Below, one piece after another: positions 1-9,305 of a stretch of 46,653 nt of DNA. Positions within the stretch are counted from its first letter, which is position 1. Each line of letters begins with the position of its first letter. The notes beneath the pieces are model-generated. The model worked only from the letters and a program-made list of their open reading frames with translations, did no database searches and was not told the DNA's origin. A program made the position numbers and the translations under genes. Where the stretch lies: NCBI GenBank assembly GCA_013360565.1, contig JABWBI010000004.1, forward strand, positions 1-46,653, in the 5' to 3' direction. The DNA comes from Candidatus Sumerlaeia bacterium. GTDB lineage: Bacteria > Sumerlaeota > Sumerlaeia > JABWBI01.

Positions 1-296
1 GTTTCGATCACCGCGTCGTCGATTACGGTTTCGACGAGCTCGACGAGCTCGATCTCGCCTACGCCATCACGATCCACAAGAGCCAGGGCTCGGAATTTCC
101 TGCCGTCGTGATCCCCATCCATGGGCAGCATCACATCATGCTCCAGCGGAATCTCCTCTACACCGCCATCACACGGGGGCGCCGGCTGGTCACACTCGTC
201 GGCACACGGCAGGCGCTGGCACGAGCCGTCCGCGAGGCCCGTCAGAGCCGTCGACACACCGGCCTTGCCCGCCGGCTCGAGCGGCTTCTGGGATGA
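1..296 (+). CDS. RecD/RecD2-like ATP-dependent DNA helicase, C-terminal fragment (truncated by the window start)
   Basis: Frame 3 reads FDHRVVDYGFDELDELDLAYAITIHKSQGSEFPAVVIPIHGQH...NLLYTAITRGRRLVTLVG. The AITIHKSQGSEF and LLYTAITRG motifs are typical of RecD/UvrD-type helicase C-termini. Confidence 0.88.
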   Translation, partial: FDHRVVDYGFDELDELDLAYAITIHKSQGSEFPAVVIPIHGQHHIMLQRNLLYTAITRGRRLVTLVGTRQALARAVREARQSRRHTGLARRLERLLG

Positions 297-302
297 GAGA
301 CC

Positions 303-325
303 GGCGGGCTCCCAGGGAGCCCGCC
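303..325. terminator. Perfect 10-bp GC hairpin between convergent genes, candidate bidirectional terminator
   Basis: ggcgggctcc-cag-ggagcccgcc between the helicase stop (296) and the minus-strand gene stop (352). No clear U-tract. Confidence 0.5.
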
Positions 326-351
326 TCGCTAGCTCGATCAGCTCGTCCCTC

Positions 352-2136
352 TCAGTTGCCCGGAGGAGTCGGCTCCGTCCCGGCCATCTCGACGATCCGG
401 GCCACATCTGCGGCAGGCACCGCCAGACCGAAGCGGACGCCGTTCTCGATGATTGTGGCACCGGCCCAGATGCCCGTCTCGCTCTGGGAGAGCGCCTCGG
501 CGAGGGTGGTGATTTCCGGGGGAGCGGGGAGCGGCATGGCGTTCGACGCCCACCGGAGCGCTCCGCCGACACTGATCTTCATGATCAGGTCTGCCCCCCC
601 GGTGACTCCAGACGCCAGGCTCGGGACGGTCAGAGGCGCGCTGGCCCCGCCGAGCATCCTCGCCAGCAGAACCGGCTGCGGCTCCGTGGTCATGTAGAGG
701 TTCTCGGCATCGCTGGCCATCCAGTAGTCGATCACGCCGAGCTGCTCCGCAACCGACTGCATCACCGCGGCCTCCTCACCCGAGGCGGGCGCCATGGCCT
801 GCACCATGTCACCGAGGCCCGTGAGCTGAATGTGGTGCGCCGGGACTCCTCCGACCTCCTGGGAGCCGAGGTCGACGATGGTCACCTCGGCGCTCGCCGG
901 AAGACCGTAGAGCACGCCCATGTGCGATGTCAGGCTCTCATCGCTCATCATGGCCCGCATCTGGGCCAGAGCCGCGGCGGGATCAGGCGCGCGCATCGCA
1001 ATCGCGACACCGGGCATGATCCCCTCGCCGGGGTAGATGCCGTAGGCAATCTGGTCCCCAAGCGTCGCGTAGAGATCTTGACACATCTGCGCGATCCGGT
1101 CGGCCAGCGCCGGCTCCGAACCTGCCGGGGCGATCGCGTTGACGTACCAGCGGCTGAAGTCCGCGAGTGCGCGGGCACCACGCTCGGCGTCGAAGGAGGA
1201 GGAGAGCACGACGAAGGGGTCGCCGGGCAAACGGCCCGAGAGCGCTGTGTCATTGTGCACGTGGCGAGGCAACGAGGCCAGGAGCGCGCTGCCGGCCCTC
1301 AGGGCAGCCTGCGTGTCGATCACCACGGCCTCCTGATCCGCGCGGAACGACACCTCCACGGTGTCGATCTCCGAGGCGACTTGAACCGCACCTCGCACCA
1401 TGGCCATGGCCATTCCAAAGGCCGCGTCCGGGGCCTGCTGGTTCTGCGCCATCATCATCTGCGCCATGCCGAGCATCTGGTCGATCATCGGACGATAGGT
1501 CGTGATGATGCTGTCGAGGTCGATGGCAACAGCGATCTCACCCACGTCTGGCTGAGCGATGGCCCCAGAAAGAGCTGGCGGCTCGTGCGGAGATATCATG
1601 GCGCGAAGGGCGCCTTCGTCCGTGCTCGTGATCAGCGACTCCCCACGCATGAGCGCGGCGGCATGGATCTGCGGTGGTGCGTCCGCGTCCCCCGGCGCAC
1701 CCAGGAGGTAGATCGTCTCCCCATTCATGTCGGAGGTGCTGACCGCCTCGGCGTTCAAGGAGTGGACAACCGGTTCTCCGTCGGCAAGAGGCGCCACGGC
1801 CCCGGCGATTCCCTCACCGGAGAGAAACAGGATGAACTCCCGGTCGAGATCCAGGCCCGAGTTGGCCGGGTCGAGCACACCCTCCATGTTGATCATCTCG
1901 ATGGCACGACTCGCCGCGTCAAACTCGTCCGTTGGGGCACCGATCGCGTCCGCGAAAGCCATGACACCCGCCGCGCACTGGTTGAACCCGTTCACTGTGA
2001 CCACAGCCAGCGTGCCGGAGGGCATCAGACCGGGGGCCTGCACGGCCGGGTACTCCGCCTGGGACTGAGGAGCGAGGACAAAGGAGGCTGCGGTGAACGA
2101 TGCCAGCCTGAGCACTCGCAGTTTGCCTGGGAACAT
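352..2136 (-). CDS. Secreted hypothetical protein (possibly DUF3352-like), Ala-rich, with signal peptide
   Basis: Long ORF. Internal ATG MFPGKLRVLRLASFTAASFVLAPQSQA gives a signal peptide and is preceded by an AGGGAGGA-like RBS. The family link is weak. Confidence 0.65.
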   Translation of the reverse strand: MFPGKLRVLRLASFTAASFVLAPQSQAEYPAVQAPGLMPSGTLAVVTVNGFNQCAAGVMAFADAIGAPTDEFDAASRAIEMINMEGVLDPANSGLDLDREFILFLSGEGIAGAVAPLADGEPVVHSLNAEAVSTSDMNGETIYLLGAPGDADAPPQIHAAALMRGESLITSTDEGALRAMISPHEPPALSGAIAQPDVGEIAVAIDLDSIITTYRPMIDQMLGMAQMMMAQNQQAPDAAFGMAMAMVRGAVQVASEIDTVEVSFRADQEAVVIDTQAALRAGSALLASLPRHVHNDTALSGRLPGDPFVVLSSSFDAERGARALADFSRWYVNAIAPAGSEPALADRIAQMCQDLYATLGDQIAYGIYPGEGIMPGVAIAMRAPDPAAALAQMRAMMSDESLTSHMGVLYGLPASAEVTIVDLGSQEVGGVPAHHIQLTGLGDMVQAMAPASGEEAAVMQSVAEQLGVIDYWMASDAENLYMTTEPQPVLLARMLGGASAPLTVPSLASGVTGGADLIMKISVGGALRWASNAMPLPAPPEITTLAEALSQSETGIWAGATIIENGVRFGLAVPAADVARIVEMAGTEPTPPGN

Positions 2137-2234
2137 GGAGAGTCCTCCCTGGAGATGTATCTGAGACTGCACACTTCTCATTGGACGCCATGAGACGACG
2201 AAAAGTCCCCACTCTCCAGAGAATTCTTTGCCCT

Positions 2235-3131
2235 TCAGGTCCGGGGGGCGATCACCTGCGACGCCATGATGTGCCGTCGAGCTTGAGCCGGCGAGAACCC
2301 CTGCTCCCGCAGCCGGCGAAGCGAGCAGGACCCGTCACGCTTGCTCATGCGCCTGCCCTGGGCATCTGCCAGGAGTGGAATGTGGCTGTACCGGGGGAAC
2401 GGCAAGCCCAGCGCATGGAGAATGGCCATCTGACGCGGTGTCGACAGCAGCAGGTCTTGGCCACGGACCACGTGAGTGACTCCCATCAGACCGTCGTCCA
2501 CAGCACAGGCCAGCTGGTAGGCCCAAAGGCCATCACGGCGCCTGACGATGAAGTCGCCGCTCAGTCGTGGGAGGTCTGCCACCTGACGGCCGAGTGTCAG
2601 ATCGTCGAAAGTGATGAGTGGGTCCGCGTCGACGCGAAAGCGCACAGCCGCTCCCAGGGCGTGTGCCCGCTGCCTGGCCGGATCGGCGCGCCGGCACCGT
2701 CCAGAGTAGATGGGGCCATCCGGCGCCATTAGGCCGCTGACGGGCCCATGCGGCGCACTCGCCTCGCGGAGGTCCCGCCGGTTGCAGGTGCACAGGTAGG
2801 TCAGCTCTCTCGACCTGAGCACATCGAGCGCCTCCTGATAGAGACCCGATCGCTCCGACTGGCGGTAGGGCCCCGCCGGCCCCCCGACATCCGGGCCCTC
2901 GTCCCAGTCGATGCCGAGCCACCGAAGATCCTCGAGCATGCGCTCTTCCGAGCCCGGCACGGTGCGCGGACCGTCGATGTCTTCAATGCGCAGGATGAAG
3001 ATCCCCCCGTCGCGGCGACACGCCTCCCAGGCGGCGAGTGCCGTGCGCAGGTTGCCAAGATGCAAATCTCCCGTGGGACTCGGGGCGTATCGGCCAACTG
3101 GCCGGCTGCGCTCGACAGGCTGAAGCGTCAC
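2235..3131 (-). CDS. gluQ: Glutamyl-Q tRNA(Asp) synthetase
   Basis: VGRYAPSPTGDLHLGNLRTAL (HIGH-type motif), LCTCNRRDL with a further Cys (zinc site), QGRRMSKRDGS (KMSKS-type). GTG start overlaps the lpxB stop (GTGA). Confidence 0.88.
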   Translation of the reverse strand: MTLQPVERSRPVGRYAPSPTGDLHLGNLRTALAAWEACRRDGGIFILRIEDIDGPRTVPGSEERMLEDLRWLGIDWDEGPDVGGPAGPYRQSERSGLYQEALDVLRSRELTYLCTCNRRDLREASAPHGPVSGLMAPDGPIYSGRCRRADPARQRAHALGAAVRFRVDADPLITFDDLTLGRQVADLPRLSGDFIVRRRDGLWAYQLACAVDDGLMGVTHVVRGQDLLLSTPRQMAILHALGLPFPRYSHIPLLADAQGRRMSKRDGSCSLRRLREQGFSPAQARRHIMASQVIAPRT

Positions 3132-4300
3132 GCGGCGCTTTGGCTCAGCACGGCGGATTCGGCTCCCCGGACCACCCGGAGCACCTCCTCGGCCGCTCGA
3201 CGGCTCGCCCCGGGCCCGCCACATCTCTCTCTGATCTTCGAGAGCTGGAACTTGGTGTTCTCGTACACCTCGGCGTTGCCAAGCACTGCGAGCGCTCGCT
3301 CGGCGATCTGCCGGGGTGTCGCATCGTGCTGGATGCACTCGGGGACGATCTGCTCCCCGCCGACGACGTTGACGAGGCCAACGTACGGGACCTTGACCAG
3401 CATCTTCCCGATGAGCCAGGAGAGGGTGTCCACCCGGTAGACAACAACCATCGGACACCCCAGGAACGCCGTCTCCAGCGTCGAGGTGCCACTCTTGCAG
3501 AGACAGAAGTCCATCGCGGCCCTGACGTTGTAGCGGTACTCGTCGACGACGCGCACGGGCAACCTCGTCTCGGCCAGGTGCGGGTCCAGCAGCGAATTCG
3601 GCACGGTGATGGCACGGGGAAGGACGAACTGCACTCCCGGCATCTGCGAGGCGATGATCTCGGCGGCGCTGAGCATTGCCGGGAGCAGACGCTCGATCTC
3701 CTGCCGGCGGCTGCCGGGCAGGATCCCGATCAGTCGCCGCGAGGGGTCGAAGCCGAAGTGGGAGAACACCTCCTCACGCGTCATCGTCAACTTCATGATG
3801 TCCAGAATGGGGTGTCCCACGTACGCGACATCGACGCCATGGTCGCGGAAGATCCGCTCCTCGAACGGGAGAATGCACAGCACCTTGGAGACATCGCGCC
3901 GGATCTGGTGAATGCGGCCGAAACGCCAGGCCCAGATCTGCGGCGCGATGTAGTAGATGACCGGAATGCCGAGCCTGCGGGCCATCGGGGCGACGCGGAG
4001 ATGAAACTCTGGACTGTCGATCAGCACCACCGCCGCAGGCCGGGTCTCGGCGAGAAATCGCTCGATGTCCGCCAGGAGGCGGAAGTACTTGCGCAGGCTC
4101 TTGACCGCGTTCAGCCCGATGTGCGCGTGCCTGTCGACGATGTTGTCGATCAGCTCCACTCCCGCCCCCTCCAGCTTCGCTCCTCCCAGGCCGCGGAATC
4201 GGATGCCCGGTGCGGTCCGGTGAATCGCCTTGACGAGATTCGACCCGTGCAGGTCGCTCGAGGCCTCGCCGGCCGAGATGAAGATCTCAGTGGGTGGCAC
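3128..4300 (-). CDS. lpxB: Lipid-A-disaccharide synthase
   Basis: EIFISAGEASSDLHGSNLVKAI, PQIWAWRFGRIHQIRRDVSKVLCILPFEERIF, YVGHPILD, LPGSRRQEIERLLP, KSGTSTLETA. Probable GTG start at 4300; the longer ORF start is probably false. Confidence 0.93.
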   Translation of the reverse strand: MPPTEIFISAGEASSDLHGSNLVKAIHRTAPGIRFRGLGGAKLEGAGVELIDNIVDRHAHIGLNAVKSLRKYFRLLADIERFLAETRPAAVVLIDSPEFHLRVAPMARRLGIPVIYYIAPQIWAWRFGRIHQIRRDVSKVLCILPFEERIFRDHGVDVAYVGHPILDIMKLTMTREEVFSHFGFDPSRRLIGILPGSRRQEIERLLPAMLSAAEIIASQMPGVQFVLPRAITVPNSLLDPHLAETRLPVRVVDEYRYNVRAAMDFCLCKSGTSTLETAFLGCPMVVVYRVDTLSWLIGKMLVKVPYVGLVNVVGGEQIVPECIQHDATPRQIAERALAVLGNAEVYENTKFQLSKIRERCGGPGASRRAAEEVLRVVRGAESAVLSQSAA

Positions 4301-5321
4301 GGTAGGCGCTGACCTTCTCGCGGATCTGCTTGGAGATCTCGACAGCGATCTCGAGCGCGTTGAGCCCATGCTCGCCCGTGACATCGGGCGTGCGCCCATG
4401 GCGGACGCAGTCGAGGAAGTGGCTGAGCTCTGCGCTCAGCTGCTCTGCGCGGCGCAGACGGAACTTGCGCGGCCGCGGGATTGCCGGCAGCAGACCCCGG
4501 TTCGACAGCTTCTGCAGTTCACTGCGGTAGTAGACGTCGAGCTTCTGCTTCTCGTAGTTGAGTGTGATATAGGCGGATGGCTGGAAGATGCGGATCTTCC
4601 GCGTGGCCTTCACGCTCACGCGAGAGGCATTGAGGTTGACCACGCAGCCGTTCTCGAACTCGAGCCGCGCGTTCGCGAGATCCTCGAACTCGCTGAAGAT
4701 CCCGATGCCGAGGGCGTCGATCCGCCGGAGCCGGCTGTTGACCAGCTGGAGGACGATGTCGATGTCGTGGATCATCAAGTCGAGAACCACGCCGACATCT
4801 CTCACCCTGGCGTTGTAGGGCCCCAGGCGCTCGGTCACGATGTAGACCGGGTCCTCGATGATCTCGCGCAGCTTCACCACCGCCGCATTGAAGCGCTCAA
4901 TGTGACCCACCTGGAGGATGCGGTTGCAGCGGCGGCTGATGTCGATCAGCTCCGAGGCCTCCTGGATGGTGGTCGTGATCGGCTTCTCGACGAGCGTGTG
5001 GGTGCCGCTCTCCAGGAAGTCCTTGGCCAGCCCGAAGTGGAGTGCCGTCGGCACGGCGATGGAGACGGCGTCGACTTGCCCCAGAAGCTGCCTGTGGTCG
5101 AAGAGCGCCTGGGTGCGACAGTTCCGGGCCACCTTCTGGGCCTGCTCGCGATTGGCGTCGCACACGGCGACGAGGTCCACGTCCGCCATCTCCGAGTAGA
5201 TGCGCGCATGGTGCTGCCCGAGGTGACCCACGCCCACAACGGCGACGCGGACGCGCCGGCGCTCCCAGATCTGCTGGGGAGCCGTGGCCTTCAAGGTGTC
5301 GGGGGAGCTCGGTGCGCTCAT
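4287..5321 (-). CDS. Gfo/Idh/MocA family oxidoreductase
   Basis: VRVAVVGVGHLGQHHARIYSEM (Rossmann), VDAVSIAVPTALHFGLAKDFLESGTHTLVEKPITTT, GHIERFNAAV. Confidence 0.9.
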   Translation of the reverse strand: MSAPSSPDTLKATAPQQIWERRRVRVAVVGVGHLGQHHARIYSEMADVDLVAVCDANREQAQKVARNCRTQALFDHRQLLGQVDAVSIAVPTALHFGLAKDFLESGTHTLVEKPITTTIQEASELIDISRRCNRILQVGHIERFNAAVVKLREIIEDPVYIVTERLGPYNARVRDVGVVLDLMIHDIDIVLQLVNSRLRRIDALGIGIFSEFEDLANARLEFENGCVVNLNASRVSVKATRKIRIFQPSAYITLNYEKQKLDVYYRSELQKLSNRGLLPAIPRPRKFRLRRAEQLSAELSHFLDCVRHGRTPDVTGEHGLNALEIAVEISKQIREKVSAYRATH

Positions 5322-5397
5322 GCGGCCTCTCGGGAAGCAATGCCCTGGAGGCCGAGGCTACGCGGTGCGGCGCGTGCCTGTCAATCGCGCGGGCGCC

Positions 5398-6642
5398 TCA
5401 CGCGGGCGGAGGAGGGATCACGCCGACGATGCAGCGCACGGTGTCCCTGGCGATCACCAGCTCTTCATCAGTGGGGATGACCCAGATCTTGGCACGCGAG
5501 GTGGCCGTCGAGATCTGGCGCTCGCCCCTCGCCTCGGGATCCGCGTTGCGGGCCGGGTCGATCTCAAGCCCCATGAAGGCGAGGCCATCGACCGACCTCT
5601 CCCGGATGAGCGCGGAGTTCTCGCCGATCCCGCCGGTGAAGACGAGGTGATCCACGCCCCCCATCGCGGCGGCGTAGGCTCCGATGTATTTCTTCAGGCG
5701 ATAGCAGAACATGTCGATCGCGAGCTGGGCGTCCTCGTTGCCCTTGGCCGCGGCGGTCTGCAGCTCCCGCATGTCGTTCGAGATCCCCGAGATGCCCAGG
5801 AGCCCTGAGTGCTTGTTGAGCAGCGTGTTCGCCTCGGACAGGCGGAGCTCCTCCTTCGCGATGACGTGAAGGACCGCCGCGGGGTCGATGTCGCCCGACC
5901 TCGTGCCCATGATCAGGCCCTCGAGGGGAGTGAAACCCATGGTCGTGTCGAGTGACTTCCCGTGGTCGATGGCACAGGCCGAGCATCCGTTGCCGAGATG
6001 GGCCGTGATGATCCGTAGCTCCTCCCGGTCGACCCCTGTGATCTTCTCGATCCGGTAGGCACAGTAGCGGTGACTTGTTCCGTGAAAGCCGTATCGCCGG
6101 ACGCCGTGACGGCGATGAATGACCCGGGGCAAGGCGTAGAGGTAGGAGTGCGGGGGCATCGTCTGGTGGAAGGCTGTGTCAAACACCGCGACGTGAGGGA
6201 TGTCGGGGAAGATCTGCCGCGCGACGGTGTAGCCGCGGATGTTCGCCGGGTTGTGCAGCGGCGCGAGCTCGATGCACTCCTTCATCTCGTGAAGCACGCG
6301 GTCGTTGATCAGCGTCGAATTCGCAAACTTCTCCCCGCCGTGGACGACCCGGTGGCCAACACCGTCGATCTCCTTCGGATCTCCGATCACCCCGTGCTCG
6401 GGGTCGCAGAGCAGTCGTGCGACGCGCTCGATCGCCACCCGGTGCTCCAGAATCTCCGGCGTCTCGCGGTGGCGCTCGCGGCCGGGCACATCAAAGGTGA
6501 CGATGGCGTGGGAGGAGCCGATCTTCTCCACCGACCCTTTGGCGATCAGCCTGTCCGCCCGCTGCTCGATCAGCTCAAGGCTGGTCTCGATCAGCTGGAA
6601 CTTGACGCTTGAGGACCCGCAGTTGAGAACGAGGATCTTCAC
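5398..6642 (-). CDS. ackA: Acetate kinase
   Basis: MKILVLNCGSSSVKFQLIE, HRVVHGGEKF, VAVFDTAFHQTMP, RRYGFHGTSHRY, TAHLGNGCSACAI, GLIMGTRSGDIDPA, FTGGIGENS. ATGA overlap with the upstream gene. Confidence 0.97.
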   Translation of the reverse strand: MKILVLNCGSSSVKFQLIETSLELIEQRADRLIAKGSVEKIGSSHAIVTFDVPGRERHRETPEILEHRVAIERVARLLCDPEHGVIGDPKEIDGVGHRVVHGGEKFANSTLINDRVLHEMKECIELAPLHNPANIRGYTVARQIFPDIPHVAVFDTAFHQTMPPHSYLYALPRVIHRRHGVRRYGFHGTSHRYCAYRIEKITGVDREELRIITAHLGNGCSACAIDHGKSLDTTMGFTPLEGLIMGTRSGDIDPAAVLHVIAKEELRLSEANTLLNKHSGLLGISGISNDMRELQTAAAKGNEDAQLAIDMFCYRLKKYIGAYAAAMGGVDHLVFTGGIGENSALIRERSVDGLAFMGLEIDPARNADPEARGERQISTATSRAKIWVIPTDEELVIARDTVRCIVGVIPPPPA

Positions 6643-7535
6643 TTCACGTCACCTCCGATGGCGCCCCCGGTCTTCTCGCCGAACTCGTTGTAGCTGAAGA
6701 ACCCCTGGCGTGTCTTCACGCCCAGATGCCCCGCGCGCACGAGGCGGCGGAGAATGGCCGGTGGCCGGAACTTCGGGTCGCCGAGCTCCTGGAAGAGATG
6801 CTCCATCGAGTTGAGGACGTCGTCGAGGCCCATCTGGTCGGCGATCTGGAACGGTCCTGCGGGGAAATCGAACCCGAGTTTCATGGCGCGGTCGACATCC
6901 TCGACCGTCGCGACGCCCTCCATGACCGTCTGCATCGCCTCGGCGAGCAGGGGCAGGATCACACGCGTTGTGACGAAGCCGGGATACTCGTGGATCTCGA
7001 CGGCAGTCTTGCCGAGCGCCTCGGCGAACCGGCGCGCCACCGCGTAGGTGTCGTCGCTCGTGTGGAAGCCGCGCACCACCTCCACCAGAGCCCGCTTCGG
7101 CACGGGGCGGAGGAAGTGCATTCCGATGATCTTGTCCGGACGCCGCGTCTCGCGCGCCAGCTCACTCACGCTGAGCGTCGAAGAGGTGGTGACAATCACG
7201 CGCTCGTCCGGGATGATGAGATCCAAATCGTGGATGACCTCGCTCTTGCGGTCCCAGAGGTCCTCGACGGCCTCGATGATGACATCGGTGTGCCTCAGAT
7301 CATCGTAGCTCTCGGTCCCCGTGATCCGGGAGAGGTGGGCCTTCTTCTCGCTGGGCGTGATCGCCCACCGGTCGATCTCACGGTCAAGTGCCGTCTCAAT
7401 GGCCCTCCGGGCGGTCTCCAGGTGCTCCCGGGAGATCTCCTTGAAGACCACGTCGATGCCGTTGACGGCGGCGGTCTGAACGATGCCCTGCCCCATCGTT
7501 CCGGCTCCCACCACGCCGATGGACCTGAGTCTCAT
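6639..7535 (-). CDS. hbd: 3-hydroxyacyl-CoA (3-hydroxybutyryl-CoA) dehydrogenase
   Basis: IGVVGAGTMGQGIVQTAAVNGIDVV, SSTLSVSELARETRRPDKIIGMHFLRPVP, PGFVTTRVILPLLAEAM, LGFDFPAGPFQIADQMGLD. Strong AGAAGGAGG RBS. Confidence 0.94.
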   Translation of the reverse strand: MRLRSIGVVGAGTMGQGIVQTAAVNGIDVVFKEISREHLETARRAIETALDREIDRWAITPSEKKAHLSRITGTESYDDLRHTDVIIEAVEDLWDRKSEVIHDLDLIIPDERVIVTTSSTLSVSELARETRRPDKIIGMHFLRPVPKRALVEVVRGFHTSDDTYAVARRFAEALGKTAVEIHEYPGFVTTRVILPLLAEAMQTVMEGVATVEDVDRAMKLGFDFPAGPFQIADQMGLDDVLNSMEHLFQELGDPKFRPPAILRRLVRAGHLGVKTRQGFFSYNEFGEKTGGAIGGDVK

Positions 7536-7673
7536 GCCCGCCTCCTTCTCACGATACTTATCAGAACTCTCGTCCCGGAGCTCCTGAATCTCAGCATCGC
7601 CGCCTGTGAAATAAATCTCAAGCCCTCTCTGGGGCGCTTTTTCATGGGACTTAGCTTCAGATCCTCCGGTTTG

Positions 7674-8765
7674 TCACGCGAAGGGATCCACCTGCGCATC
7701 CGGAAGCTCATCGATGCTCTCGATCGGACGCGCCGGCTCTGGCACCTGGGGACCACTCACGGCTTCGGCAGACGCCCGGACCGGGAGCGTCTCCACCATC
7801 ACGTTGCCATTCCAGGCGACCCGCGTTCGCGCCTCGGGCATCTCGGTCATCGTGATCTGGTCCGCCACCGCGTGGAAGATCTCGTCCTCGCGGTTCTGCC
7901 AGACCTCCGGTTGAGGATCACCGGGTCGATTGCGGTCGAGAAAGATCCTCCCGGCATCGGTCAAGTAGGTCATGCGTGTGCACCGCGACTCGACATCCTG
8001 CTTCTTGAGATAGACGGTCTCCCCTGTGGCAACCATGCGGCCCGTGGTTTGGCTGTAGTCGAAGTCCTGACAGTCCAGGAACAGATCCGGTGTGTTGATG
8101 ATGACACCGCCCCCCGCCGTCAGGTCACCGGTGGCCGATCGGTAGACGAGACTGCTGCAGGTCATCACGCCGCTCGAGCCCATGCCGGGGATCTCGACCC
8201 GAATCTGTGGGACAGCAAGGCGGCTGGCGGTCGACGCCGCAGCGTTCGCGACCGTGTTCTGGACATGCACGTCGCCTTCGAAGTGAGCCCTGCTCTGTCC
8301 CGACGAGTCGACAGAGATGCTGATGACGTCCGCAATTGCCGTGAATGTGGAGTCATCGCCCTGCTGAATCAGCTGGGGCTGAGCACCGCCGGAGGCCCGG
8401 CGGATCGCGATGGCGCCGGTCTCCGTGTTGTACGTCAGGGCGCCGCCCGAGGCGCTGATGTCCTCCGTCGCCACCTGGACCGCGCGGCCGGTTGCCACCA
8501 TCAGCTTGGACTGGCCATCGTAGGTGAGGTTCTCGCAGTCGATGTTGAACCGGTCGGATCGGACGACCACGCTCCCCACCGCCTCCAGCCGCTCGCTGGT
8601 CGCCTCGAAGACGAGCCGCTCGCAGCGGATGATCGCATTCTCTCCCAGGGCCGGAAGTGCCAGGCGCGGCGGGGGCCGGCGCGTGGAGACGACCTCGGGA
8701 GACGTCTGCCCGGGAGCCAGTGGCGCCGCGGCCAGGAACAGGAGAGTCGAGAGGCAGCGTCTCAT
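7674..8765 (-). CDS. LptA/OstA-like periplasmic protein with two LptA-like repeats
   Basis: Signal peptide MRRCLSTLLFLAAAPLAPGQ. Repeated CexLvYd...ATGxxV and YNTETGAI-type segments homologous to the upstream 8762-9304 product. ATGA overlap with the upstream gene. Confidence 0.75.
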   Translation of the reverse strand: MRRCLSTLLFLAAAPLAPGQTSPEVVSTRRPPPRLALPALGENAIIRCERLVFEATSERLEAVGSVVVRSDRFNIDCENLTYDGQSKLMVATGRAVQVATEDISASGGALTYNTETGAIAIRRASGGAQPQLIQQGDDSTFTAIADVISISVDSSGQSRAHFEGDVHVQNTVANAAASTASRLAVPQIRVEIPGMGSSGVMTCSSLVYRSATGDLTAGGGVIINTPDLFLDCQDFDYSQTTGRMVATGETVYLKKQDVESRCTRMTYLTDAGRIFLDRNRPGDPQPEVWQNREDEIFHAVADQITMTEMPEARTRVAWNGNVMVETLPVRASAEAVSGPQVPEPARPIESIDELPDAQVDPFA

Positions 8766-9304
8766 GGCATCGCCGGTCCTTCGGCCGGCGTGGTCTCGGA
8801 GGTCGTGCGGACCTGCACGTTGCCCTCGAAGCGAGTGACCGCCTCCCCGCTCGCGTCTTGGTCGATGACGATCGTGTCGGCCCAGGCGGTGAAGACCGAC
8901 CCCTCCTGCTGCTGCACGACGTAGGGCTGGTCCGTCGCCGCTCCGCGCTCGAGGGTCATCGAACCACTCTCGGTGTTGTAGTTCAGAGTGCCGCCGACGG
9001 CGACCAGCTCACCCATCTGGATCTGGACCCGCTGGCCCGTCGCGCTCATCGAGTGGCCGGTCTCGTCGTAGATCAGCTCCTCGCAGTCGATGTTGAAGTC
9101 ATCCGAACGGACCGCGACGGAGCCGCGGGCGTGGAGGCGGCCCGTGCTGCCCTCGTAGTCCATCACCTGGCAGTCGATGCGGCTGTTGCCGCCAAGTCCA
9201 GGCAGGCTCATCGACTGCCGCTCACCGCCCGGGGCGGCCTCCTGGGCGCTCGGAGCGCTGGCCGTGAGTGCGGCCAGTAGCAGGGTCAAGGTTGCAGGTC
9301 TCAT
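8762..9304 (-). CDS. LptA/OstA-like periplasmic protein
   Basis: Signal peptide MRPATLTLLLAALTASAPSAQ. NSRIDCQVMDYEGSTGRLHARGSVAVRSDDFNIDCEELIYDETGHSMSATGQRVQI resembles an OstA_N beta repeat. Follows an LptC-like gene. Confidence 0.75.
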   Translation of the reverse strand: MRPATLTLLLAALTASAPSAQEAAPGGERQSMSLPGLGGNSRIDCQVMDYEGSTGRLHARGSVAVRSDDFNIDCEELIYDETGHSMSATGQRVQIQMGELVAVGGTLNYNTESGSMTLERGAATDQPYVVQQQEGSVFTAWADTIVIDQDASGEAVTRFEGNVQVRTTSETTPAEGPAMP

Positions 9305-9305
9305 G

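Noticed and set aside
36-57. Short tandem repeat gacgagctc
   Set aside because: Encodes Asp-Glu-Leu repeats within the helicase frame; too short to be a repeat element.
121-2193. 690-aa plus-strand ORF opposite the secreted protein gene
   Set aside because: High-GC codon-bias shadow ORF: low-complexity Arg/His/Gly-rich translation, no recognisable domain, and it overlaps a minus-strand gene with an RBS and signal peptide.
6726-8924. 732-aa plus-strand ORF opposite the hbd and LptA-like genes
   Set aside because: Spans several well-supported minus-strand genes and has the same shadow composition with no motifs.
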